From assembly GCF_910592395.1 (NCBI RefSeq), contig NC_088318.1, positions 8,866,349 to 8,930,348 on the forward strand: a DNA stretch of 64,000 nt, given 5' to 3'. Positions 33,528-41,827 of this stretch are shown one piece after another. Numbering within the stretch: the stretch's first letter is position 1; each line of letters opens with the position of its first letter. The DNA is from Lineus longissimus. Its lineage: Eukaryota > Nemertea > Pilidiophora > Heteronemertea > Lineidae. The notes beneath the pieces are model-generated. The model saw only the letters and a list, made by a program, of their open reading frames with translations, was not told the DNA's origin and ran no database searches. The position numbers and the translations under genes were made by a program.

Positions 33528-36086
33528 CTACAAAACCCCTGGGAGATCCGGCTGCAATGCTGGCCCTGGCAGCAATGTCTCATTTAACGATACACCTTCA
33601 TATCCAATCATGGACCCATCAAAAACAACACGCACTTTGGTCGTCGTCTTATCTCTTCGCACGACTGGATGGTGAGGAAGGTACCAAACCTGATGATTGT
33701 CAGGCTCTCTATCCTCCAATACCTTTTCGGCTCTTCCAGCTGAGAGCAGGTCTTGAATCTGAGCTTCATACTCGGATGCTAATCTGGGGTCTCTCTTCAG
33801 TCTCTTCTCGAGTCCTATTAGACGATTTGTAGCTAAGGCTCTGTTGCTTTTGAGGATCCTATCCTTGTAACTTGGATGACGTGGTAATCCAGTCACATAA
33901 TGGTCTCCTACTCGTGTTGTCATCATTCGGTGTTGCTCCAAGGCCGAAGTCTCAAGTTCAGTCGAGTTCTTACTCTCATTAGGACGAATTCCCAGGTGTT
34001 CAAGGTCCCAAAAACGGGTTGCCATCTCAGTTTCATTTTGTTCTTGGAAGCTGACGCGGTGGACACAATAAGTACGGTTGACTACGGTCTGGGTTGAGTA
34101 CGGCCCACATAGGATCCAGCCTATGTGAGTCTTCTGTGCCATGGGCGTTCCTGGAGGCCCTCTGATTCTCTTCTCTTTTAAGATGTTGAGAGTGTCTTCA
34201 ATGCCCAGAAGAACATCCACTTCAGAGTTTGCCTGGACAGGAAATTTTTCCGCGAGCTGTAGACCCCTCAAATGACTCATCTTGGTGAAATCCACGTTGA
34301 CAGCATTTATCGGAGCACTTGGCTTGTCCAAAATGTACGCAGAAATTTCGAAAACTTCTCCCTTCCAGCCAGGAAGAATTCCCGATAGATAGAACTTGAC
34401 CTTCTCAGTAGTGGTAGCCATCACCTCTCCACCTGCCAAGATGAACTCACCTTCAACCTTGGGGCCTCTCAAATTCAATCTTTTTGCCATTGAACGGCTT
34501 ATGAACGTAACACCACTCCCGGTGTCCAGTAACACGCGACCTTCCGCAACCCTAGACTTTGACTCAAGTTTGACTATGCCGCTCTGCATGACGACATTCG
34601 TTGAACCAGTAGACTTGACCAGTCCTGCAGTCGATTCAACTTTGTTCTGATGTGGTACCTTTGATGTAAGGTTAGAAGAACCTGATACATTACTTCTCGC
34701 AGCGTTGTCACTTCCACTTCTTTTCTCGAAGTGGAGCAAAGTATGGTGATTCTTCTTACACGATTTGCATCCCCTAGATCGACATGTTTTTACCATGTGG
34801 AATCTCGACAAGCAATTGAAGCAAGCCCTTGCTGCTTTCACACGCTCGCATCTCTCCTCAACACGCATCTTGGAAACGGACGGACACGAATAGGATTGGT
34901 GTGCATTATCACAAAAGACACACCGACTTTCGGTACTCTCCTGTGTTTGTGGGGTCACATTCAAGGCGTGGCCAGATGGACGCCTTTCAAATGATCTTTC
35001 CTTTTTTGGATCGTTTGGAAGGGACTCTGACCTTCTAGCAACCTTCACTGCATCTTGGATCTTCTCGATCAAGTCGTCAATTCGAATTGGAAGGTTGGAC
35101 GGAGCTGTCGTTCTCTTTTCTTCTTTGATTCGTTCGCTGTCCCACTTTCTCACCAAACTCTTCGGCATCTTCCTCCTTACTAACGCAGTGAGAATCCAAC
35201 TAGATCGGATGAGCTCTGGGTCATCGTGTGTCCTCTTCTTAATGTAATTCCAGTTTGCCACCAGTGTGTTCAGCACAGGATCCAACTCTCGAACTGTGGG
35301 ACTTTTTACAACTGGAACACTAGCTATCTCATTGACAGCCTTCTCAATGCGAGCTAACACATCTCCGTAAAGATTCTCTAAGAACTCGATTATTTCTTCG
35401 TAGCTTGGGTCTTTCAAACCAGACACCAACTTTGCTACCTCTCCATCGAGTAATGAAATTACAACATGAGTCTTCTCGACGTCACTGTACCCAGGTTTTC
35501 TAACCTCTGCACCCACAAGATCTCGCCATTGATCAAATAGCTCAGTATCGCCCTTGAATTTTGGGATCTGAATAACTCGCTTCTTGTGCGTCAGCGTAGA
35601 AAGAATTTCTTCTAGTTGTGTCTCAGAAACGCCAGTGCTCACTCCGGCGAGAGCCTTTGACAAGCTTTCTGCAAACATTTCCGGGCTGAACTCAGATTTA
35701 GCAGATTTTCCGGATGCTTCACTTGCTTCCTGCACAGGTGATAAACATGCCTCTAACCCTTGTATCGAAGCACACATATGATTGTACGCTTTGAGGTATC
35801 TCACCTCACCATCATCATCTTTCACCGCTTTTAGGCGAGCATCATTGTCTGCATGATAATCTATTTGATCCTGCACTCCTGATAACTCCCCATAAACTTC
35901 CTCAACCCTTTTGAATGAAGAAAGAGCTGTACGTATCGCTATATGCACATCTTTTTCATTAGACTCATCATCAGCAACAAGTGTTTCAGCTTCCTTAGCA
36001 GCTGTATCTGTCACAGTGATATATTTTGTGAAGCGACCTCTGGTGATTCGCCTCTTCTCAAGCAACTCATTTAAACTTGCCGCCAT
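33528..36086 (-). CDS. BEL/Pao Gag, protease and start of reverse transcriptase
   Basis: 852 codons from an ATG at 36086. The N-terminal Gag part includes a DUF1759-like segment (IPKFKGDTELFDQW, roughly residues 170-240). A cysteine-rich region follows at about 390-460 with CVFC, a CFNC-type knuckle and CKSCKKNHH. The aspartic protease has LLDTGSGVTFIS near 525. The stretch HIGWILCGPYS and the N-terminal RT segment come next. The frame ends at a TAG (33528-33530); the same frame continues after it with more RT sequence, so the stop is either a nonsense mutation or a readthrough site. Products would form the particle, mature it and begin DNA synthesis in the cytoplasm. Confidence 0.92.
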   Translation of the reverse strand: MAASLNELLEKRRITRGRFTKYITVTDTAAKEAETLVADDESNEKDVHIAIRTALSSFKRVEEVYGELSGVQDQIDYHADNDARLKAVKDDDGEVRYLKAYNHMCASIQGLEACLSPVQEASEASGKSAKSEFSPEMFAESLSKALAGVSTGVSETQLEEILSTLTHKKRVIQIPKFKGDTELFDQWRDLVGAEVRKPGYSDVEKTHVVISLLDGEVAKLVSGLKDPSYEEIIEFLENLYGDVLARIEKAVNEIASVPVVKSPTVRELDPVLNTLVANWNYIKKRTHDDPELIRSSWILTALVRRKMPKSLVRKWDSERIKEEKRTTAPSNLPIRIDDLIEKIQDAVKVARRSESLPNDPKKERSFERRPSGHALNVTPQTQESTESRCVFCDNAHQSYSCPSVSKMRVEERCERVKAARACFNCLSRFHMVKTCRSRGCKSCKKNHHTLLHFEKRSGSDNAARSNVSGSSNLTSKVPHQNKVESTAGLVKSTGSTNVVMQSGIVKLESKSRVAEGRVLLDTGSGVTFISRSMAKRLNLRGPKVEGEFILAGGEVMATTTEKVKFYLSGILPGWKGEVFEISAYILDKPSAPINAVNVDFTKMSHLRGLQLAEKFPVQANSEVDVLLGIEDTLNILKEKRIRGPPGTPMAQKTHIGWILCGPYSTQTVVNRTYCVHRVSFQEQNETEMATRFWDLEHLGIRPNESKNSTELETSALEQHRMMTTRVGDHYVTGLPRHPSYKDRILKSNRALATNRLIGLEKRLKRDPRLASEYEAQIQDLLSAGRAEKVLEDREPDNHQVWYLPHHPVVRRDKTTTKVRVVFDGSMIGYEGVSLNETLLPGPALQPDLPGVL

Positions 36087-36911
36087 ATTGTACTATTGTA
36101 CTTGAGTATGAAAATAAAGACACACTGAGGGGAGGATGTTTTACACCGCACAATAATTGCTTTATACGAGATGACCGGTCGCAATTGGCACGCACCGTTT
36201 CTAATCAGCTAGTGCCAATCTCGACAAGTATGCTCCAAAGGTTCTCCACTTAAAACCCACGACGAAATGCTTAGATTCTTATTTAGAATCTCTACACCCC
36301 ATAGTCCTCGGCTCAACACTACCTTATGCACAAATATGTCACGTAACAATTTAATACCAGTGAATGAATGAAACACACGTAACGTTACTGATCACTATAA
36401 GAGTACATGTATATGCAACACATCATCAAATTATATGACCAGAGCACCGTTGCTCAAACAACTGAAAATAACAAATGCACTTATATGCATTTGGCCCATT
36501 TTGCAATACACAACTCTAAACTCATTGAATAGAACATGATACCAAAATGTCGTACCGAATGAAATATGCCGTGTGAATAGTGATGACACGCACAAAACGA
36601 CCACACCAGAATTGTAAATGAAAATGTAAGAAACAAGAAACACCTCATTCACATCTCATTCACAGTGACACACACAAGACGCATTCGCACATGACTCATT
36701 TACAATGACGCAAACGTAACGTTGCACGCACATGACGCATTCACACAACCGGTACGCTATGAAATACATGTAGGCATGAAAATTGATGTCAGAAATGCAT
36801 GAACTTGTGACATAGATCTCTACAAAGACAACAAACAATCACCAATGAATGCTCCTGGAAAGAAAAATTGATCAGCAAAACAGCCTCGAAGAATGTGATC
36901 TGGATGAAAAA
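36087..36911 (-). other. Leader of BEL/Pao element
   Basis: About 825 bp of non-coding DNA between the primer site and gag. On the plus strand at about 36126-36139 it contains gaggggaggatgtt, the same 14 bases that form the polypurine-tract/LTR junction, in the opposite orientation. Confidence 0.6.
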
Positions 36912-36929
36912 TCCGGTCGGAGAGACCAA
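36912..36929 (-). promoter_or_regulatory. Primer binding site of BEL/Pao element
   Basis: The minus strand reads TTGGTCTCTCCGACCGGA directly after the 5' LTR. The TGG start fits pairing with the CCA end of a tRNA; I could not assign the tRNA. Confidence 0.65.
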
Positions 36930-37797
36930 TGTACCATAGCTACATGAAAAAAACACTACTAAATTACCAGAAGAAACACAAACCCTGAAGCTGTTTTACA
37001 CAAATACACAAACACACTTTATTCACAATAACAGGAACAAGCCAGGTAAACATAAACATATTATAAGTGTCAACACCACCAGAGCTCATTGAATGCTAGG
37101 AGAAGTTCGCTCCGTCTGTAACTGAAGACACATCCGCCAGTAGAAACACAGTCATGTACATGTAGAGATGACGTCACGAAAAAGAACAGGATGAGTGCAA
37201 GTCCGGTAACGGAAGTGAGTGACAAAGAGAAGTCACGGTTTACGAAGGCCTTGAATGACAAACAGGAAGTACACATCCAACAGGAAGTACATATATCTAA
37301 CAGGAAGTACGACAACACGTACACGTACACGTAAACGTAAAGTGCCCCTCCTTGCGGCCGCCACAGAGACTTGTTTTAAACGACTTTACGAAATAGCTGT
37401 ATCACATGTGCACGAGTCTATGTCGGTCTGTGCCAATACATAGTTTGAAATATCCCTCGAGACACACAGCCCGACACACAGTTAGAAAAGCATTCTTTCC
37501 ATTTATAGGCTTGGAAAGAATTAATCACAAACGTCGAACCTTGGAGTAAATTGTCCAAGAAGGAGAAACAGGAGCAAACGTTCTTCTGGTCTCCACACCA
37601 CAGAGCTCTGCACACGAATGGCCGAGTGTAGAAAACTAATAAAATGAACCTATGCACTTACGTAAGAAGGTAAGTGCATAGGCCTAAAATAAACTGTGTT
37701 TGTAAACAAGTCTCTTGATGGCGTCCACCACAAGCCAGCACCATACATGTTGTAATAAAATAATTAACTCAGGTCCTATTTGACCAACAACCGAACA
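36930..37797 (-). repeat. 5' LTR of BEL/Pao element
   Basis: 868 bp, apparently identical to the other LTR. It contains an AATAAA on the minus strand about 130 bp from its end. Short open frames within it occur identically in both LTRs and are not genes. Confidence 0.97.
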
Positions 37798-37802
37798 ATC
37801 AG

Positions 37803-37850
37803 AAAAAGGGAACAGGAAAGCTTAAGAAGACAGACAATTTCAATGACTAG
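37803..37850 (+). CDS. Last 15 codons and stop of the RAG1-N-like transposase
   Basis: Directly after the right ATCAG duplication of the BEL/Pao element, the last-exon frame of the transposase continues through a Lys-rich stretch (KKGTGKLKK) to TAG at 37848-37850. The LTR insertion thus cut the gene just before its end. Confidence 0.85.
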   Translation, partial: KKGTGKLKKTDNFND

Positions 37851-38759
37851 TTTGAACACTTATACACCTGCTTGGTGATTGAATACTGCCTGATCTGAAG
37901 TGTGATTTGTCAGTTTTCTATTTTATTCTGTGCTTAAAGCTATTGCACCTTATGTTCGTTGTGTGAATTTATACAATATCAGTTTTAATTCTTCTGGGAA
38001 TTTCGGTTTTAACAGAAAGAAGATTATGATATTGATTACAATGTAAGTTTGTGCATTGTGTGGCTTGGATGGAGTTCATATTTTCATTTGTTATAACCAA
38101 TAATGAATTTGATTTCCTGACATTTCATCATCAGATTTTTGAATTTCAGATATTAAAAGTAGTGGGTTAACGTACTATGTTTTTGCTGTCAAATTTACAA
38201 AAACCTGTTCATTTGATATTTAAATCCATAATGAATGTTTCTGTCATTTAATACACCATTGTAACACTGTTAAACATCAATATTACCCACAGTATACATT
38301 CACCAATAATGCTAACATTTGATGTGCAAGCGGCCACAGACTGAAATGGAGTAACTTTCAATTGCAAAAGTTGATCAGGGAGGTAAATCCTAACACCAGT
38401 TTTTACTGTTTCTGAAAGATGAAAAGATTCTCTTGATTATGGTAACTAAATTGTGTTCATAAGAACCAGAGATCAGTTATCAAAAGATTAATTAAAACAC
38501 GCATAATTTACATGCAGAAAAATACTCGCAGAAGTTCACTTGCTTGTAGCTCAGTAACTACTGAACCGATTTCAGTGATTCAAACACCCACTTATAGCCT
38601 GGAATGTCTATTTCAAGACACACACTGTCCCACCTCGGTAACCCCATCCAGGAAGCAAGTAAAAATAGAATAATATGTGAGCCCCAGTCATGCGAGGTCA
38701 GCAGTTGATTGTCTGAACTCCAAGTAGGCCAGTCTAGATCATTGGAATGCGATAGGTAA
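37851..38759 (+). other. 3' non-coding part of the RAG1-N-like transposon
   Basis: AT-rich DNA between the transposase stop and the right TIR. No second gene is apparent. A stretch near 38550 resembles the 'tcagtaactactgaaccgat' word of other repeats. Confidence 0.45.
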
Positions 38760-38803
38760 TTACTATGGCCTAGAAACTAAAACACACACACTGAACCGCC
38801 GTG
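38760..38803 (-). repeat. Right TIR of the RAG1-N-like transposon
   Basis: Read from the outside inwards it is CACGGCGGTTCAGTG followed by TGTGTGTTTTAG and CTAGGCCATAG, paralleling the left end. Confidence 0.85.
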
Positions 38804-38807
38804 GAGA

Positions 38808-40929
38808 GGGCCTGATGTCCCCCCCTCCGGACCGAATTCGCCAGATTCGGTCCTTGGTGGGGATTTTTCGCCGTCAGGACGGCGCCACAGCCCGACAGTT
38901 TCTGTCGCTGCTGGGGCTGCTCAATTCGGCAGTGGACCAGGTTCCTTTCGGCTGCCTGTATATTCGCCCACTCCAGCTCCTCCTGCTGTCGAGTTGGCAT
39001 CCTTTTACGGACTCCCTCGACCAGCGGATATTTATCCCGGGGTCCCTCCTGGGGGAGGTGTGGAGTTTCTGGGGTTCGGAGACGGAGCTCCTCTGCGGAG
39101 TGCAGCTCAGCCCTCCGTCACCCCAGATGTCCCTGTTCACAGAGCCTCCCTTTATGGTTGGGGCGCCCATTTGAACGAAGGGGACCTGACCACCAAGGGC
39201 ACGTGGTCAGAAGAGGATGCGCGTCTCTCGATCAATATCCTCACAGGGTTTCTCTTTTCTCCGACAATTCGACGGTGGTCGCTTATTTTCGGAGACAGGG
39301 GGGGACGAGATCCGACACATTGTGCCGTCTCACTTGGGAGCTCCTGCAGCTTTGTCGCCACTTGGATATCGAGCTCCTCCCCCGTCACATCCCCGGCAAG
39401 AGAAATATCTTGGCCGACGCCCTTTCCAGGTCGGACCATCTGGTCCAGACAGAGTGGACCCTCCATCGCGAGGTGGTCTCTCTCCTGGGGGCCCTGTGGG
39501 ATGTTCCGGTCGTGGACTTGTTTGCGACTCGGTTGAACAAGAGGTTCCCCCTGTACTACTCGCCCCTCCCGGACTGGGAGGCCTTGGGAGTGGACAGCCT
39601 GTCGGCCTCCTGGGACGGCCTCAATGCTTATGCATACCCTCCAACCCCTCTGTTGCTACCGGTACTCAACAAGGTGGCCAGTTCACGGTTCAGACTTTGT
39701 CTGATAGCACCGTGCTGGCCGAACCAGGCCTGGTTCCCGGTTCTGCTGGAGCTGCTGACGGATCACCCCCGCCGCTTGCCGGCGTGGGACCGTCTGCTTT
39801 ATCACCCGATCGGCCGGGTTTATCATCAAGTCCCTTCTTTTTACAGGCTTCACACCTGGAGGCTGTCGGGTATTTCCTCTGAGAGAGAGGCTTTTCGGAA
39901 GACGTTTTCCGTAAAGTCGCCCAACCTCAGAGACAGTCTACCCCTTGATTCATACGATAGCAAGTGGGCTGTCTTTCGAGACTGGTGTCGGGAGCACGGA
40001 GTTTCTCTGGTCGCTTCCTCTCTTCCTAACTTCCTCGACTTCTTGAATTTTCTATTCTCGGTCCGGAAGTTTTTGGTTTAGGGAGTGAAAGGTTATCGCT
40101 CCGCCGTTTCGGTCACCTTAAAGGTGACTGAATCGTGCCAACCGTCTTGGGATGACGCTGTTTCATCGTTGCTTCGTAATATGTCTTTGGAGCATACTCG
40201 TTACATTCCGCTCTCCCCCAAGTGGGACCTCTCGGTGGTCTTAAGGGCTCTCATGAAATTTCCATTTGAGCCCATGCATCAGGCAGATTTTAAACATCTG
40301 AACTTTAAGACCGTTTTCCTGGTGGCTTTGGCCACGGCACAGCGGCGGTCTGAGCTCCATGCTTTAGCCTTTGATAAATTGGCTTTCACTGAGAGGGGCG
40401 CGGTCCTAGAATTTGTCCCAGGCTTTCTGGCTAAAACCAGGCGCCGCACACCTCCAGGCGCCCGGTTTTTATCCCCTTGTTATCCGCTACGGTCTCCAGA
40501 GACCTTCCGGACAGAAGTCTCTGTCCGGTTCGGGCATTGAAGTTCTATTCTAATAAGACTAAGGAGCCTGCTGTTCACCTAGGCAGGAAGCGCCTCTTTT
40601 TGTCTTATTGAGAGGGGTTTACAAGGGAGATAGCTGCAGCCACGGTCGCCAGATGGTTGGTGGCCACCATCCGGATGGCTTATTCTATGACACTCGTTTC
40701 TCCAGAGCTTCGTCGCCTAGGCGCCATTACGGCCCACAAGATTCAGGCCATTTCTACCTCGTGGGCCGAGTATAAGGGAGTGGCGCTGAACGAGGTTTTA
40801 GATGCGGCTACGTGGAGTTCTCACTCTACACTCTCCCAGTATTACCAGTATTATATACGTGATTGTTCCAAGTTAACAGACGGTATGCTGTCTCTTGGTC
40901 CAGTTGTCGCTGCTCAGCACGTGGTCTAG
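38808..40929 (+). pseudogene. DIRS RT end, RNase H and tyrosine recombinase, frameshifted
   Basis: The sequence resumes the RT frame (EGLMSPPPDRIRQI), then changes frame near 39170-39230 inside RNase H (LYGWGAHL, then FSDNSTVVAYFRRQGG, ADALSR). A stop at 40079-40081 precedes the tyrosine-recombinase domain (YRSAVS, ATAQRRSELHALAF). Further shifts lie near 40500-40620. The last part reads AHKIQAISTSWA and ends with SHSTLSQYYQYYIRD before a stop at 40929. The first catalytic Arg and the C-terminal Tyr region are visible. The second Arg of the H-x-x-R motif is Gln, so the recombinase was probably inactive even without the frameshifts. Confidence 0.85.
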
Positions 40930-41445
40930 GTGTTTCCTTGCCTATACCACTCGTCGATTTTCTCTCCTGCTGGCTGTCTTGTCCTCCCTCCTTTTTAAGC
41001 GGGGGGGGGGTTTGTTCTATAGACTGTCGCCGGGTCTTCGGGCCTGCGCGTTTGCCCCGTCCAGTTGTCCTAGGGTTCAGCCACCTAGGACTTTTGAGAG
41101 TTAGTCAGTGAGGCCTCTCCATGTTATTCTGGGGCGTGCTCTCCTTCTTGTAAAAAAAAAAACAATTTTTTTCCACATTGTATCTTTTGACGATATGTGC
41201 TGAGCTTATACCGTGTTGAGATTGTTTTGTCCCCGTCTAGGAGGGGATGGGTTTCCCAGTTATGCTTCCCTTTGTTTTCAAAGGGCCTGTTGACCTCTAG
41301 CCCGGGTCTTCCCCAAGCATTCTTTCTCTGGGTCCCCTGGTCTCACCCGTTGGGTTCTGCTGCGCAGCTTGGAGACAGTTCACTTCACTACATGGTAAGT
41401 CACCGTTTACCCTCCTTCCTTTGGTTGTTGGTATTCGATGTAAAA

Positions 41446-41528
41446 GTCTGACCAGGATAGAGTATGAACGACATAAAATTTCCATTTCCTGTGGAAATGC
41501 CATTTTATTAGTTCATACCTACCCAGGT
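41446..41528. repeat. Internal complementary region of DIRS element
   Basis: The left part (gatagagtatgaacgacata) is the complement of the left end. The right part (tttcctgtggaaatgccatt, ttagttcatacctaccc) is the complement of the right end. The two are fused head to tail, as in DIRS elements, where this region is thought to template closure of the circular replication intermediate. Confidence 0.88.
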
Positions 41529-41590
41529 CAGACTACCCGCCATGCCTGTCCCCACAGCAACGGGACTTACTCGGTGCGCTCGAGTAATAA

Positions 41591-41827
41591 GTACTAGTGG
41601 TGGCGGCTCACACGAGGCAGAGGCTGTATAGGGGCGCCGCCTAGGTGTAGCTAAGTGAACTAGCTAAGAGATTTCTATGATAAATATGTAGCTAAGTGAA
41701 CTAGCTAAGAGATTTCTATGATAAATAGATTATTTCTTCCTCGGGTGTGTCCGAATGGAGTACACATGCAAAAGTCTGGGTAGGTATGAACTAATAAAAT
41801 GACATTTCCACAGGAAATGGAAATTTT
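41591..41827 (-). repeat. Right inverted terminal repeat of DIRS element
   Basis: Inverted counterpart of 21449-21628. It carries an extra direct duplication of ~42 bp (gtagctaagtgaactagcta followed by agagatttctatg, at about 41646-41687 and 41688-41730) that the left repeat lacks. Confidence 0.9.

Larger units (their letters stand above)
29577..37797 (-). mobile_element. BEL/Pao LTR retrotransposon, recently inserted
   Basis: Two LTRs of 868 bp (29577-30444 and 36930-37797) look identical. Each starts TGTTCGG and ends GGTACA on the coding (minus) strand. ATCAG is duplicated at 29572-29576 and 37798-37802. A purine tract abuts the 3' LTR and a primer-binding-like TGGTCTCTCC abuts the 5' LTR. 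The gag-pol region occupies 36086 down to 30657 in one frame with two stop codons. No envelope gene is visible. Confidence 0.97.
24515..38803 (+). mobile_element. DNA transposon encoding a RAG1-N-terminus/DDE fusion transposase (N-RAG-TP-like)
   Basis: The ends are CATGTCGGTTCA and the complement of CACGGCGGTTCA. A longer shared inverted block (TGTGTGTTTTAGTTT, CTAGGCCA) follows inside. A 4 bp duplication GAGA flanks the element (24511-24514, 38804-38807). Ignoring the element and one GAGA rejoins the DIRS RT frame exactly. Length is 14,289 bp, or about 6.06 kb without the nested BEL/Pao element. It holds one multi-exon gene and AT-rich flanks; no RAG2-like gene is visible. A 4 bp duplication argues against Transib or ProtoRAG (5 bp in those, from memory). 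Confidence 0.9.
21449..41827 (+). mobile_element. DIRS-type tyrosine-recombinase retrotransposon, split by a nested DNA transposon
   Basis: The left half is 21449-24514 and the right half 38804-41827, about 6.1 kb together. Inverted terminal repeats (21449-21628 and 41591-41827) and an internal complementary region (about 41446-41528) that fuses copies of both ends are hallmarks of DIRS elements. Coding order is gag-like, reverse transcriptase, RNase H, tyrosine recombinase. The copy is dead: stops and frameshifts, loss of the RT catalytic core, and a 14.3 kb insertion. Confidence 0.92.

Noticed and set aside
24515-38803. Calling the transposon ProtoRAG or Transib
   Set aside because: Four-base duplication, ends not starting CACAGTG/CACWATG, no RAG2-like gene, and a core unlike RAG1 after the second Asp.
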